From contig JACQZY010000003.1 in the NCBI GenBank assembly GCA_016213645.1, forward strand, positions 85,214-149,213: a stretch of DNA of 64,000 nt, in the 5' to 3' direction. Of the stretch, positions 53,259 to 62,963 are shown piece by piece. The DNA is from Actinomycetota bacterium. GTDB taxonomy: Bacteria; Actinomycetota; Thermoleophilia; Solirubrobacterales; JACPNS01. Made by a program: the position numbers and the translations under genes. Below the pieces are notes generated by a model, which saw nothing but the letters and a program-made list of their open reading frames with translations, was not told the DNA's origin and did no database searches. Every line of letters begins with the position of its first letter. Position 1 is the first letter of the stretch.

Positions 53259-54547
53259 GGACGCGAGTGACTTCCGAAAAACCGCTCAAGTGCCGCCGCC
53301 GCCGCGGCCTCGCCGTCTTCCTGCCGCATCGCTTCGGCCAGTGCGCGAGCGCGTTCCGCGTAGCGCGTCGTCGTTGTCAGAGCGGTCAACCGCTCAGCGA
53401 GCGCGGCACGGCTCAGTCGTTTTACGGGCAGCGGGGCCGGGCCTGCTTCAAGGCTCTTCACCCGATGCCCCCAGAAGAACTGATCGGCCAGCGCGGGCAA
53501 CGCGAGCGTTGGTTTTCCGTGCCGCAGACCGAGCGCCATGGTGCCGGCTCCGCCGTGATGAACGACCGCCGCCACGTGATCAAAAAGGGCCGTGTATGGC
53601 AGATCACCGACAACGTGGACGGTTTCGGACTCGGCCCCCGCGCCCAGCCCGGCCCAGCCACGCTGAAGCACGAGCCGCACCCCGGCGTCCCGCGCCGCGC
53701 CGGTCACGATTTCGGTGACTGCCGCTGGATCGTCGAGCGGCGTAGACCCGAGGCCAAGGAACACCGGGGCCGGTCCGGCGTCCAAGAAACGAAGCGTCTC
53801 CGCGTCGAGCGGCGGCGCTTGATCGTTCACCCCACCAGGCCACCAGAAGCCGCAGGTCACCACGTCGCCGGGCCAATCAGATGGACGCGGCAGAACGCTC
53901 GGGCTGACGCCGACCAGCGCGCCGACACGTCGGCGCCACTGAGTCAACGTCTGCCTGGCCGTGCGCGGCGCGCGCCCAAGCACGCGGCGACGCACGCCGT
54001 CAACCGCGTCGCGAGTCAGGCGCCACGTCATCAAAACGTCGGCCGTGTAAGACAATCGATTACCCAGTGGTCCGAGCGTCCGCGCACCGACATACGAAAC
54101 CGGTGCGGGCGCGGTTGCGGTGGGCACGGCGGGAACATGATGCACCTGAACCACCGGCAGGCCGAGCGCCGTCGCGACGTCGAGCGCCGGAAAGGTGGCC
54201 GGAAAACACAGCATCGCGTCGGCGCCCTCGGCGGCCGCGAGCGTGGTCTCGTAATAATGCTCGAGGTCTGGGGCGATCAGCGCGTTCAGGCGTCTGCCGA
54301 TCGCAAGCGGATTGCGTACGTGACGCAGCAGCGCCTGCCCCTCCTCGCTCTCGACCAAGTCCCGGACACTGCGCCCGGGCGTCCCCTCGAACTCCTGGCC
54401 TGTCCCCTCGGCAAGGCCGGCGAACATTTCGTGAGTGACGAGCCGAACTTCATGGCCGGCGACACAGAGGCCGCGCCCAAGCGTTGCGAAAGGCTCAACA
54501 TCACCACGCGATCCAAAGGTGACGGAAGTGAGTCTCAACGTCCGCAC
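53231..54547 (-). CDS. GT1 family glycosyltransferase (MGT/sterol-glucosyltransferase-like)
   Basis: A 438-residue GT-B enzyme. The N-terminal TSVTFGSRGDVEPFATLGRGL matches the opening of sterol-glucosyltransferase, rhamnosyltransferase and macrolide-GT proteins. The C-terminal nucleotide-sugar site contains HVAAVVHHGGAGTMALGLRHGKP and LPALADQFFWGHRV. It glycosylates a small lipophilic acceptor. It is convergent with the acyltransferase-ABC operon, so it could act on the same product, but this is only positional evidence. Its promoter region is shared with the divergent MFS exporter. Confidence 0.85.
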   Translation of the reverse strand: MRTLRLTSVTFGSRGDVEPFATLGRGLCVAGHEVRLVTHEMFAGLAEGTGQEFEGTPGRSVRDLVESEEGQALLRHVRNPLAIGRRLNALIAPDLEHYYETTLAAAEGADAMLCFPATFPALDVATALGLPVVQVHHVPAVPTATAPAPVSYVGARTLGPLGNRLSYTADVLMTWRLTRDAVDGVRRRVLGRAPRTARQTLTQWRRRVGALVGVSPSVLPRPSDWPGDVVTCGFWWPGGVNDQAPPLDAETLRFLDAGPAPVFLGLGSTPLDDPAAVTEIVTGAARDAGVRLVLQRGWAGLGAGAESETVHVVGDLPYTALFDHVAAVVHHGGAGTMALGLRHGKPTLALPALADQFFWGHRVKSLEAGPAPLPVKRLSRAALAERLTALTTTTRYAERARALAEAMRQEDGEAAAAAALERFFGSHSRPQIPRSMVV

Positions 54548-54618
54548 CGCCGGGGCGGAGAGTTTCGGCGCGGCGCTGGATGTACCAATAGAGAAAGCGA
54601 CAAAGAAAACAGTCTGCG

Positions 54619-54652
54619 GGTTTCGAACCAGGCGACGACCGGGTTTAACCCG
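54619..54652. promoter_or_regulatory. Two related dyads between GT1 and MFS genes
   Basis: GGTTTCGAACC (54619-54629; arms GGTT/AACC around TCG) and CGGGTTTAACCCG (54640-54652; arms CGGGTT/AACCCG around T) lie 21 bases apart in the 158-base divergent region. Both share a GGTTT...AACC core, as expected for tandem sites of one dimeric regulator. No regulator gene is adjacent. Confidence 0.5.
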
Positions 54653-54705
54653 CGAAATACCCAGTTTTCATTGACCCGCAACCCTAACAAACCCGTTCGG
54701 CGCCC

Positions 54706-56247
54706 ATGAACGTCACCGCACCCGCCGTCGCGACGGCGCAAACCACCGAACCGGAACGCATCGATCGCAAGCTGGCGCTGATCGCGTCGGTAGTCGTGCT
54801 GGGATCGTTGATGTCGATTCTCGACACCACCGTCGTAAACGTTGCGATCAACTCGATCGCAAGCGGATTCCACACTTCGCTTTCGACGATCCAATGGATC
54901 TCGACCGGATACACGCTGGCGCTGGCCACGGTGATTCCGCTGACCGGCTGGGCGGCCGACCGGTTTGGCACAAAGCGGCTCTACTTTTGGTCGATCGCTG
55001 TGTTTCTGGCAGGATCGATGCTGTCGGGAATCGCCTGGAATGCAGAGTCGCTGATCGTCTTTCGCGTCGTTCAGGGTCTCGGAGGCGGAATGCTGATGCC
55101 GGCCGGGATGACGATCCTGACCCACGCCGCGGGTCCGCACCGCGTAGGTCGCGTGATGTCGTTTCTTGGCATCCCGATGCTGCTGGGGCCGATCTTCGGC
55201 CCTGTGCTCGGCGGCTGGCTGGTGGACGCATTCTCTTGGCGCTGGGTCTTTTACATCAACCTGCCGATCGGCCTGATCGCGATGGAGATGTGCCGGCGAT
55301 TCATGGAGCGAGATGTCCCCCAGCCTCACTTCCGACTGGACTGGCTTGGGTTCGCGTTGCTGATGCCCGGCTTTACCGCCGTGATCTTTGGACTCGCCTC
55401 GACCAACGCGGCCGGCGGCTTGATGCACTTCCGGGTGCTCGGCCCGGCTCTGGCCGGCGTCGTCGCGCTTACCATATTTGTGCGGCACTCGCTGCGCGTG
55501 CCCTATGCGTTGATCGACTTACGACTGTTCATGAACCGCACTTTCGCCGCATGTTCAGGCACGCTTTTCCTCGGCATCGTCGCCGTCTTCGGCGGCCTGT
55601 TGCTGCTGCCGCTGTATCTACAGGTCGTGCGCGGCGAATCCGCGATGACCGCGGGACTGCTGCTCGCCCCGCAGGGCCTTGGGGCCGTCGTCGGCATGCC
55701 CGTCGCCGGGTGGCTGGCGGATCAGACCGGTATCGGGCGAATCGTTCCAGTCGGGCTGGCCACCATTGGGCTGGCTTTTCTTGGACTCACTCAATTGCAG
55801 GTGGATACGTCATATGTGTTGTTCGGCGTTGATCTTTTTGTCATGGGCATCGGCATGGGCGTGACGATGGTGCCGATGTTCTCGGGCGCCATGCAGACCC
55901 TGCGCAAGGCAGAGGTCGCGCGCGCCAGCACAAGCGTGAACATCACTCAGCAGGTCGGAGCGGCCGTTGGCACCGCCGTGCTGAGCATCCTGCTCGCGCA
56001 CGAACTGAGTGGTCACCTGCTCGGCCGAGGCGGAATCGGTGTGTCCGTGACCGCGGCGGAGCGAGAAAACGCCGCGCCGGTGATTGCCCAGGCGTTCGCG
56101 ACAACCTTCTGGTGGGCGCTCGGACTGATCGCGCTCTCGTTCTTTGTCGCGATCGTCTTCCTGCCGAAGAGCAAACCGGCGCCGATTGATCACGAAGAGC
56201 CGGAACTCGGAATTGACGGCGTCTTGGTCGCCCCGCAGACGTCATGA
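54706..56247 (+). CDS. MFS drug:H+ antiporter-2 family exporter (EmrB/QacA type)
   Basis: A 513-residue transporter with about 14 hydrophobic segments. DHA2 hallmarks include LDTTVVNVAINSIASGF in the first helix, the loop GWAADRFGTKRLY (motif A), and RVVQGLGGGMLMPAGM with GPIFGPVLGGWLVDAFSWRW (motif C and following). It exports small hydrophobic compounds by proton exchange. Divergent from the GT1 gene with shared upstream dyads, suggesting co-regulated glycosylation and efflux of a toxic compound, or a role alongside the ABC operon. Confidence 0.9.
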   Translation: MNVTAPAVATAQTTEPERIDRKLALIASVVVLGSLMSILDTTVVNVAINSIASGFHTSLSTIQWISTGYTLALATVIPLTGWAADRFGTKRLYFWSIAVFLAGSMLSGIAWNAESLIVFRVVQGLGGGMLMPAGMTILTHAAGPHRVGRVMSFLGIPMLLGPIFGPVLGGWLVDAFSWRWVFYINLPIGLIAMEMCRRFMERDVPQPHFRLDWLGFALLMPGFTAVIFGLASTNAAGGLMHFRVLGPALAGVVALTIFVRHSLRVPYALIDLRLFMNRTFAACSGTLFLGIVAVFGGLLLLPLYLQVVRGESAMTAGLLLAPQGLGAVVGMPVAGWLADQTGIGRIVPVGLATIGLAFLGLTQLQVDTSYVLFGVDLFVMGIGMGVTMVPMFSGAMQTLRKAEVARASTSVNITQQVGAAVGTAVLSILLAHELSGHLLGRGGIGVSVTAAERENAAPVIAQAFATTFWWALGLIALSFFVAIVFLPKSKPAPIDHEEPELGIDGVLVAPQTS

Positions 56248-56262
56248 CCGGCCGAGCCGGAG

Positions 56263-57693
56263 TTAGTCACCCGCCGCGGCCTTCGGCCGCATGTCCTCCG
56301 GCAGCGTGAATCGCCCGGCGAGTTCCGCCAGGTTCGCCGCCGTCTGGGCAACGCGCTGAGCCGACGCGCTGACTTCTTCAGCGGCGGCCGAGGTCTCTTC
56401 AGTCGATGCCGAAACCTGCTGCGTGGACGCGCTCGACTGCTCGGCGACCGACGCCACCTCCTCGATCTGACCGCGAACCTGTCCGGCTCCGATCGCGATG
56501 CCGTCGGCGAGCTCGCTGATCTCCGTCGAACTCTGATGCAGCTCCCGCACGGCGCCGCTGATATCGCCGAAGGTCTCGCGGTTGCGGTTGATCGTGTCGA
56601 ATCCCTCTTCCACCCGCACCACACCGTCTTCCATGGCGCTCACGGCCTGCGCGGTCTGTGACTGAATCTCCCTGACCAGCGCCGCGATCTCCTCGGCGGA
56701 GTTTTGCGCGTCTTCCGCGAGGATTCTGACCTCTTCGGCGACGTTGGCGAAGCCCTTGCCTTGCTCCCCTGCACGCGCGGCTTCGATCGAAGCGTTCAAC
56801 GCAAGCATGTTGGTCTGCGCTGCGATGTCGGTGATCGCCCGAACGATGATGTCAATGTCGGAAGATTTCTCGCCCAGCCCACGGATCACGCCGGCGGTGT
56901 TTAGCGAACTCTCACGCACTGCACGCATCGCGTCCTGAACCTCGGCCGCGCGCTGCACGCCCTCTTCGCTCAGCCGTTCGGTGTCCGCGCTCTGACGCTG
57001 CGCCTCACGGGCGTGCTCGGAGGTGTCGCGAATCGAACCTTCGATCTCGGCGACCACGTCGGATGCACGCGAAACCAGCGAAACCTGGTGGCTTGCGCCT
57101 TCACTAATCGAGCTGATCGCTTGGGCGACCTCGCCGATCGCGTGGCCGGCCTCGTCGGAGGTGTGGGCCATTTCGCCGGCTGACTGCTTGAGTTCCGCTG
57201 CGGCAGACTCAATCTGCGCAATCGTCTCACGGAAGCTACCGACCATCTGGCCGAATGCCTCCTGGAGGTCGCCGTACTCGTTGTTGAACCAGCGGCCGGG
57301 CTGCACGCTGAGGTCTCCGCCGGCCGCGGCTCGAGCCTCGGCCACAAGTTGTTCGGCGGCAAGCATCGTGCCCTTGCCAAGCACGATACGAACGTAGACA
57401 CCGCCGAGCACGGTCATAAAGAGCTGCAGGATTATCCACTCGTTCACCAGGTCGCCTTCATTGAAGCGAGTTGCCACCGCCCCCTTAGGCACCGCTTCAT
57501 CCGACTTGATCGACAGCGCGTTGACCTGAGTTTCGACCTTGTTCACATCGCCATTGAAACTGTTCACGTAGAAAGCCATCAGCAGCCCCAGGATGCCGAT
57601 CGGTATCACGCTCACCAGCGTGGCCAAGGGATACGCCCGCACGATCGGTTTGTTGAGCGCGCGCATCGCCAGTTTGATCAGCAACTTCTTCAT
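56263..57693 (-). CDS. Methyl-accepting chemotaxis protein (type B, second pair)
   Basis: A 476-residue receptor. Two membrane segments (about residues 22-42 and 86-106) enclose a short extracytoplasmic loop of about 43 residues. A HAMP-like linker follows ([16 protein letters not shown], then [14 protein letters not shown]), and then the coiled-coil signalling domain with tip [23 protein letters not shown]. The C-terminus (KAAAGD) has no CheR pentapeptide. It is closely similar to the 59794 receptor over the cytoplasmic part. Its ATG overlaps the upstream receptor's stop (ATGA). Confidence 0.9.
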   Translation of the reverse strand: MKKLLIKLAMRALNKPIVRAYPLATLVSVIPIGILGLLMAFYVNSFNGDVNKVETQVNALSIKSDEAVPKGAVATRFNEGDLVNEWIILQLFMTVLGGVYVRIVLGKGTMLAAEQLVAEARAAAGGDLSVQPGRWFNNEYGDLQEAFGQMVGSFRETIAQIESAAAELKQSAGEMAHTSDEAGHAIGEVAQAISSISEGASHQVSLVSRASDVVAEIEGSIRDTSEHAREAQRQSADTERLSEEGVQRAAEVQDAMRAVRESSLNTAGVIRGLGEKSSDIDIIVRAITDIAAQTNMLALNASIEAARAGEQGKGFANVAEEVRILAEDAQNSAEEIAALVREIQSQTAQAVSAMEDGVVRVEEGFDTINRNRETFGDISGAVRELHQSSTEISELADGIAIGAGQVRGQIEEVASVAEQSSASTQQVSASTEETSAAAEEVSASAQRVAQTAANLAELAGRFTLPEDMRPKAAAGD

Positions 57694-59198
57694 TGCGCCG
57701 CCCCCTCGCGCCTGGCGTCCTCGCCGGCGGTCTGCGCCGCGACGCTACTGGGCGGAAGCGCGGCGTCCAAATCGCCTTCGGCTCGAGTGACCTTGAAACG
57801 CTTCGCCAGTTCGGCGAGATTGACCGCGGTCTGAGCGACGCTCTGAGCGGATGCGGTGACTTCCTCGGCGGCGGCCGAGGTCTGCTGCGTGGAGGCCGAG
57901 ACCTGCTCGGTAGAAGCGCTTGACTCCTCCGCCACGGAGGCGACCTCCTCGATTTGTTCGCGCACGTCGCCGGCGTCGTCGGCAATCGCGTTTGCCAGCC
58001 GCGCGATCTCAACGGAATTCTGATGCAGAGCGCGCACCGCATTGCTGATGTCAAAAAAGATCTGCCGATTCTGATTGACGGTTTCAAAGCCGCTCTCTAC
58101 GGTGTCTACGCCGCTCTCCATCGCCGCCACCGCCTGCGTTGTCTGTTCGCGAATCTCCAAAATCAGTCCGGCGATATCTCCGGCGGACCCCTGCGCGTCC
58201 TCGGCCAGCTTGCGAACCTCTTCGGCGACGACCGCAAAACCACGGCCCTGCTCGCCGGCACGCGCTGCCTCGATCGCTGCGTTCAGCGCCAGCAGGTTGG
58301 TCTGCGAGGCGATGTCCGTGATTGACTGCACGATCTGGTCGATGTTGGTTGACTTGTCGCCGAGCGAACGCACCACATCGGAGGTGGCTTTGGAAGTTTC
58401 GCGCACAACCTGCATGGCCTCCTGCACCTCTGTGGCGCGCTGCACGCCTTCCTCGGTGAGAATCTCCGTCTCGGCGCTCTGGCGTTGCGCGGCATTGGCG
58501 TACTCCGCGGCGCCGCGCACGGCTCCTTCAATCTCGGCGACCACCGATGACGTGCGTGTCACAAGGTCAACCTGATGGGCCGCGCCTTCGCTGATCGCGC
58601 TGATCGCGCCGGCGACCTCGCCGATCGCGCGGCCGGCTTCGTCGGAGGTCTGAGCCATATCGTCGGCCGCGACTCGCAGCTCGTCAGAAGCCATCTCGAT
58701 GCGGTTGATCGTCGCGCGGAAACTAGCGAGCATCTTGCCCATCGCCTCTTGTATGTCGCCGATCTGGCTCTTGTTGTCACGGTTGATCTCGCCCGTGAGA
58801 TCGCCGGAGGCGGCGCGCTTCGCGGCAACCGTGAGAAACCCCAGCCAGTCGGCGGTCAAGCCCGGCGTGACAAGCGAGTTGCCCATCGCGCAGAAGGCAC
58901 CCCACAGCGGCGCGATCATCAGCGGTATGAACGCGCTGCGGATGGCGTGGTGCATTTCACTCGTCTTGGCGAGAATCTGCGCCTTCGTAGCGGTACCACC
59001 GGCGAGCATTGCGTTCAGCTCATGCTTCAGTTCGTGAACACGACCGATCTGGTGCCAAGCGATGATCATCGCCGGGATCACCACCGCCAGCACCGCGCCG
59101 GCGCCAACCAGTGGTTTGACGTTCGCGTCTAAATCCGTGTACCAGCGCGGCAAATACGACTTCGCGCGAAAGCCTCGGCGTTTTGGCGCATTCGACAT
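57690..59198 (-). CDS. Methyl-accepting chemotaxis protein (type A, second pair)
   Basis: A 502-residue receptor. A basic N-terminus and first membrane segment (about residues 29-49), an extracytoplasmic region of about 40 residues, a second hydrophobic region (about 88-125), then [19 protein letters not shown] and the signalling coiled coil with tip [23 protein letters not shown]. The [13 protein letters not shown] segment is shared with the 61161 receptor, marking these two as one subtype. The start follows the cheW stop by two bases. It is the upstream member of the second coupled pair. Confidence 0.9.
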   Translation of the reverse strand: MSNAPKRRGFRAKSYLPRWYTDLDANVKPLVGAGAVLAVVIPAMIIAWHQIGRVHELKHELNAMLAGGTATKAQILAKTSEMHHAIRSAFIPLMIAPLWGAFCAMGNSLVTPGLTADWLGFLTVAAKRAASGDLTGEINRDNKSQIGDIQEAMGKMLASFRATINRIEMASDELRVAADDMAQTSDEAGRAIGEVAGAISAISEGAAHQVDLVTRTSSVVAEIEGAVRGAAEYANAAQRQSAETEILTEEGVQRATEVQEAMQVVRETSKATSDVVRSLGDKSTNIDQIVQSITDIASQTNLLALNAAIEAARAGEQGRGFAVVAEEVRKLAEDAQGSAGDIAGLILEIREQTTQAVAAMESGVDTVESGFETVNQNRQIFFDISNAVRALHQNSVEIARLANAIADDAGDVREQIEEVASVAEESSASTEQVSASTQQTSAAAEEVTASAQSVAQTAVNLAELAKRFKVTRAEGDLDAALPPSSVAAQTAGEDARREGAAQ

Positions 59199-59200
59199 GG

Positions 59201-59671
59201 CTACGCCACAGCGACTTCGCCCGCTTCGCCCCCGGCAAGACCGGTCAGAGCGGCGGGATCAAGCAGGATGATCAGCCGTTCGCCGGACTTAACGACCCCT
59301 TCGACGATCGGATTACCCGATGCCGGCAAATCCTCAAACTCGGAGGTGTTGACGGTGAGTACTTCGGATACATCGTCCACAACCACGCCGGCCATCGTGT
59401 TACCGACATTGATCAGGACGATCTTCTCTCCGTCACCCTCGCCCGTCGATTTCACCCCGAGCACCGCGCGTACGTCGTGCACCGGCACGATTCGGCCTCG
59501 AAGATTGATAACTCCCAAGAGCGTGGTGTCGCTACTGGCGACCGCGCGCGGTTGCTGATAGCGAATCACTTCCTGGACCGATCGAATCGGCAGACCGTAC
59601 TCCTCGTTACCGAGAGAGAACACGACCAGCTGGCGCGAGGCGTCATCGTTCTTTTGGGTGAGTTCCGACAT
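59201..59671 (-). CDS. cheW: Chemotaxis coupling protein CheW
   Basis: A 156-residue CheW with an SH3-like fold: [21 protein letters not shown], then [22 protein letters not shown], and [13 protein letters not shown]. It links chemoreceptors to the kinase CheA at the receptor tip. No cheA, cheY, cheR or cheB lies in the window, so the rest of the pathway must be elsewhere. It leads a three-gene run with two receptors. The 122-base gap upstream contains a possible flagellar-sigma promoter. Confidence 0.93.
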   Translation of the reverse strand: MSELTQKNDDASRQLVVFSLGNEEYGLPIRSVQEVIRYQQPRAVASSDTTLLGVINLRGRIVPVHDVRAVLGVKSTGEGDGEKIVLINVGNTMAGVVVDDVSEVLTVNTSEFEDLPASGNPIVEGVVKSGERLIILLDPAALTGLAGGEAGEVAVA

Positions 59672-59710
59672 TTAAGTATGGGTTCTATGAAGCAGAGCCT
59701 TCACCTACCG

Positions 59711-59738
59711 CGTTCGGCATATCGCGGCGGAAACTCAA
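59711..59738 (-). promoter_or_regulatory. Possible sigma-28/SigD-type promoter of cheW
   Basis: On the minus strand, TTGAGTTT is followed after 12 bases by GCCGAACG, about 40 bases before the cheW ATG. This resembles the flagellar-sigma consensus (TAAAGTTT, about 11 bases, GCCGATAA). The spacing is slightly long and the match imperfect. The rest of 59672-59793 shows nothing else. Confidence 0.35.
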
Positions 59739-59793
59739 GCGTTGTTGCATGGCGCAAAATCGGTATCTTTCAGTTCGATTGGCAAACGATTTG

Positions 59794-61164
59794 CTACTCA
59801 TGCCTGAACCGTCCGGCCGCCTGCGCCAGTTTTTCCGCGGTTTCAGCCACCCTTTGAGCCGAAGCGCTCACCTGCTGGGCCGCCGCCGAAGTCTGCTGCG
59901 TGGAGGCCGAAACCTCTTCCGTGGACGCGCTCGACTGCTCGGCGACTGTGGCCACCTGTTCGATCTGTTCACGCACTTTCGCGGTGTCGCCAGCGATTTC
60001 CTCGGTCAGTTCGTGGACCAGCGTCGCGGCCTTGGCAAGCGCGTGAACCTCTTCGCCGATCTCCGCAAACGATGAACGGTCGCGATTGATCGCCTCAAAG
60101 CCGGATTCCACGCGTACCACGCCGGCCTCCATCTCCACGACGGCGCGATTGGTCTGCGACTGGATGTCGTCGATCAGCGCGGCGATCTGCTCGGCGGAGT
60201 TGTGGGCCTCTTCGGCCAGCAGGCGAACCTCTTCGGCGACGTTGGCGAACCCGCGGCCCTGTTCGCCGGCGCGCGCGGCCTCGATCGAGGCATTTAGCGC
60301 GAGCATGTTCGTCTGCGCGGAGATTCCTGAGATCGCCTGCACGATTTGGTCGATGTCGCCACTCTTGAAGCCCAATGTGCGCACCGCCTCCGCGGTGCGC
60401 TCGGCCCCGTCGCGTACGTCGGACATCGCCTGCTGCGCCCGTCCGACCAGCTCCACCCCACGCTCGCTCAGCTGTTCCGTGTCGGCAATCTGAAGTTGCG
60501 CCTCGCGAGAATGTTCGGAGGCGTCGCGGATCGAAACCTCGATCTCCGCCAGCACGTCCGAAGCCTCATGGATCAATCTCGCTTGGTGACCGGCGCCTTC
60601 GCTGATCGAACTCATCGCCTGAGCCACCTCGCCAACGGCGTGGCCGGATTCATCGGCCGTCAGCGCCATCTCGGAGGCGGCCGCGGAAAGCTCTTTCGCG
60701 GCGCCGTCGATGCGAGAGACGATGTTGCGGAATGATTCGATCATCCCGCGCAGAGCTTCTTGTGTTTCGCCGTACTCGTTGCCCAGCATCGGCTTGGAAC
60801 CTGCTGTCAGATCTCCCGCCGCGGCGGCCTTGGCGTCGGCCACCATCTGTTCCGTCGATTCGATCGTGCGCTTGCCAAGCGTGACGCGGCTGATCGTCCC
60901 GCCACCCACAATCACCACGAGCATCCCGATCAGCAGGTACTGGGTGTACGGCGCGTAATCGATGTCGTCGCGCAGCTCGGCGGTGTGAACCCGTCCGTCT
61001 CGCGCCGACGCCGCCGCCTGGTCCGCCATTCGCGCGACCCGGTCGTCCGCGGACTTTATGTAGGCAACCGCAAAGACGCCCAGCGTTACCGAGATCGCGA
61101 TATACGAGAAAATCAGGCCCATGTAGGCACGAACCAGCGGCGTGTTGTAAAGCCGGTGCTTCAA
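59794..61164 (-). CDS. Methyl-accepting chemotaxis protein (type B, first pair)
   Basis: A 456-residue receptor. Membrane segments lie at about residues 13-34 and 74-95 with a 40-residue extracytoplasmic loop. A HAMP-like region ([15 protein letters not shown], then [14 protein letters not shown]) leads into the signalling coiled coil with tip [23 protein letters not shown]. The C-terminus is short (AAGRFRHE). Its cytoplasmic half closely parallels the 56263 receptor ([14 protein letters not shown] versus [14 protein letters not shown]). The TTG start overlaps the upstream stop (TTGA), so it is coupled to the 61161 gene. Confidence 0.9.
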   Translation of the reverse strand: MKHRLYNTPLVRAYMGLIFSYIAISVTLGVFAVAYIKSADDRVARMADQAAASARDGRVHTAELRDDIDYAPYTQYLLIGMLVVIVGGGTISRVTLGKRTIESTEQMVADAKAAAAGDLTAGSKPMLGNEYGETQEALRGMIESFRNIVSRIDGAAKELSAAASEMALTADESGHAVGEVAQAMSSISEGAGHQARLIHEASDVLAEIEVSIRDASEHSREAQLQIADTEQLSERGVELVGRAQQAMSDVRDGAERTAEAVRTLGFKSGDIDQIVQAISGISAQTNMLALNASIEAARAGEQGRGFANVAEEVRLLAEEAHNSAEQIAALIDDIQSQTNRAVVEMEAGVVRVESGFEAINRDRSSFAEIGEEVHALAKAATLVHELTEEIAGDTAKVREQIEQVATVAEQSSASTEEVSASTQQTSAAAQQVSASAQRVAETAEKLAQAAGRFRHE

Positions 61165-62591
61165 ACCGTCTCTGCCCCCGTTTGTTCACCGGCGCGCTGG
61201 AAGGTCCGGGCCATTTCGTGCAGTTCCTTAGCCGTTCGCGACACGCGGCCCGCGGCGGTCATGACCTCGTCGGCGGCCGCCGCCGTCTCTTCGGTGGAAG
61301 CCGAAATTTGCTGCGTCGAAGCCGCGGACTGCTCGGCTACAGACGCCACATCCTCCACGCGCTCTCGAACACGCCTGGCGTTCAAAGTAATGCGACCGGC
61401 CAGATCGGCGATTTCCGCCGTGCTTTGGTGAAAGGACCGTACGGCTTCGCTGATCTCGGTGAAGGCCTCGTAACTGGCACTGGCGGTCTCGTAACTCTCG
61501 TCCACGTGACTGATGCCGGCCTCCGTGGCGCGAACCGCCTCGGCGGTCTGCTCTTGAATCTCGTCAATCAAGGCGGCAATGTCTCCAGCCGAGTTCTGAG
61601 CGTCTTCGGCGAGTTTTCTCACCTCCTCGGCAACGACCGCAAAACCACGACCCTGCTCGCCCGCGCGGGCGGCCTCGATCGCGGCGTTGAGCGCAAGCAG
61701 GTTTGTCTGAGCCGCGATGTCGGTGATCGCCCTCACGATCTCGTCAATGTCGCCAGACTTCTGCTCAAGCGCGGCGATCGTGTGTGAGGTCTCCACCGAC
61801 GACTCACGCACTTCGTTCATCACCTCGCGCAGTTCGGCCGCGCGCTGCGCGCCCTCTCCGGTCATCTGCTCGGCCGAGGCGCTGCGCTGTTGCGCGCTTG
61901 TCGCTCCATCCGAGGCGGTGCGAATCGCATCCTCGATCTCCTGCATCAGATCCGACGTTCGCGTGACAAGCTGAACCTGGTGAGCGGCTCCTTCGCTGAT
62001 CGAACTCACGGAACCGGCAACGTCACCGATCGCGCGTCCGGCGCCTTCGGTGTTCTGAGACATTTCACTCACCGCCTGGCGCAGGTCCAGTGCTGCCTCG
62101 TCGATCTGGGCGATGATCCCCTCAAACGAGTCGGCCAGCTCCGCAATCGCCTCTTGAATGTCCCCGATCTGCGACTTGTTGTCGCGCGGGATGCGACGCG
62201 AGAGATTTCCGGATGAGTATTCGTTCATCAACGCTTTCAGCTCGGTGAGCAGTCCGCGACTTGAACTGCTGGAGAAATACGAGGTGAATATCGAGCTGGA
62301 AGCGGCGTTGACGATGGCGATGATCATCACGATCAGCGTCTTGCTCGACGCATCGTGAAATTCTTTCGCGGCGGTCGCGACCGCCGACTGATCCGCCGTT
62401 TCGGAGGCGAGCAACCGTTCGAGTTCATCGTGCTCAACGCCCATCTTGTGAAGGAAGTAAAACGCCACCGCCATCAACGGCAGCGTTCCCACCATCACAA
62501 TCGCGACCACGATCAACGGCCGCTTCTTCGCGTCCGCATCCTTGTAAAAGCGCGCGAGTATGCGATTGCTGAACGCGTCGACGCGTTTCAT
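61161..62591 (-). CDS. Methyl-accepting chemotaxis protein (type A, first pair)
   Basis: A 476-residue receptor from ATG 62591 ([12 protein letters not shown]); a TTG at 62639 would add 16 residues. Membrane segments lie at about residues 27-47 and 87-107, with a short acidic extracytoplasmic loop. A Ser-rich stretch ([10 protein letters not shown]) and [17 protein letters not shown], shared with the 57690 receptor, precede the signalling coiled coil with tip [23 protein letters not shown]. It is the most upstream receptor of the locus and overlaps the next by four bases. No ligand-binding domain such as Cache or PAS is present. Confidence 0.88.
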   Translation of the reverse strand: MKRVDAFSNRILARFYKDADAKKRPLIVVAIVMVGTLPLMAVAFYFLHKMGVEHDELERLLASETADQSAVATAAKEFHDASSKTLIVMIIAIVNAASSSIFTSYFSSSSSRGLLTELKALMNEYSSGNLSRRIPRDNKSQIGDIQEAIAELADSFEGIIAQIDEAALDLRQAVSEMSQNTEGAGRAIGDVAGSVSSISEGAAHQVQLVTRTSDLMQEIEDAIRTASDGATSAQQRSASAEQMTGEGAQRAAELREVMNEVRESSVETSHTIAALEQKSGDIDEIVRAITDIAAQTNLLALNAAIEAARAGEQGRGFAVVAEEVRKLAEDAQNSAGDIAALIDEIQEQTAEAVRATEAGISHVDESYETASASYEAFTEISEAVRSFHQSTAEIADLAGRITLNARRVRERVEDVASVAEQSAASTQQISASTEETAAAADEVMTAAGRVSRTAKELHEMARTFQRAGEQTGAETV

Positions 62592-62795
62592 GGCCTGGGG
62601 TGAGCTCAAGGCGAGTGGTTCCTCTGATGAATTCCGCAATACCGATACACACTCACCACGAGCGCGAATTCGGTCTCATCCCTATTTCGGCGTTTTAGGC
62701 CCGCAACCTATAGCCCGGACTGCACTTATCTACGAGGGGGGGGTTTGGTGGCGGTCGGGGTCGGAGTCTGGCCCCACGCTCAGGTGGGACGGATT

Positions 62796-62933
62796 TCAGG
62801 GGGTCATGCCAAAGTCGCTTGTGCCGTCTGAATCGGTTATCCGCGCCAAACGACCCGCGGAGTCATAGGTGGCGTTTATCTGGCCGCCGTCGGGGCGGGT
62901 GGCTGAGGTTGGGCGTGGTCCGAGCGTCGTTGA
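62796..62933 (-). pseudogene. RHS/YD-repeat protein C-terminal remnant
   Basis: The minus strand encodes about 45 residues ending at TGA 62796: ATRPDGGQINATYDSAG then GRLARITDSDGTSDFG. The YDSAGRLxxIT pattern is the hallmark of RHS/YD repeats. It has no start and begins at the right end of the tnpB element, so it looks like the 3' stub of an RHS-type gene cut by, or left beside, the insertion. The 200 bases between it and the chemoreceptor contain a run of nine G followed by further G-runs (about 62735-62765) and no gene. Confidence 0.65.
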
Positions 62934-62939
62934 CATCCT

Positions 62940-62959
62940 CCCACGACTGAAGTCGCGGG
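62940..62959 (-). ncRNA. Right-end hairpin of IS200/IS605-type element (likely omega-RNA 3' end)
   Basis: CCCACGACT and AGTCGCGGG form a stem with one A-C mismatch around GA, immediately after the tnpB stop and followed on the minus strand by AGGATGTCAAC. This is the classic right-end palindrome of IS200/IS605 and IS1341 elements. In TnpB systems the guide RNA scaffold ends here and the next bases outside the element act as guide, which would place the guide within the RHS remnant. Confidence 0.65.
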
Positions 62960-62963
62960 ATTC

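Noticed and set aside
54618..54660. tRNA T-arm-like GGTTTCGAACC
   Set aside because: No acceptor, D or anticodon arms around it; better explained as a regulatory dyad.
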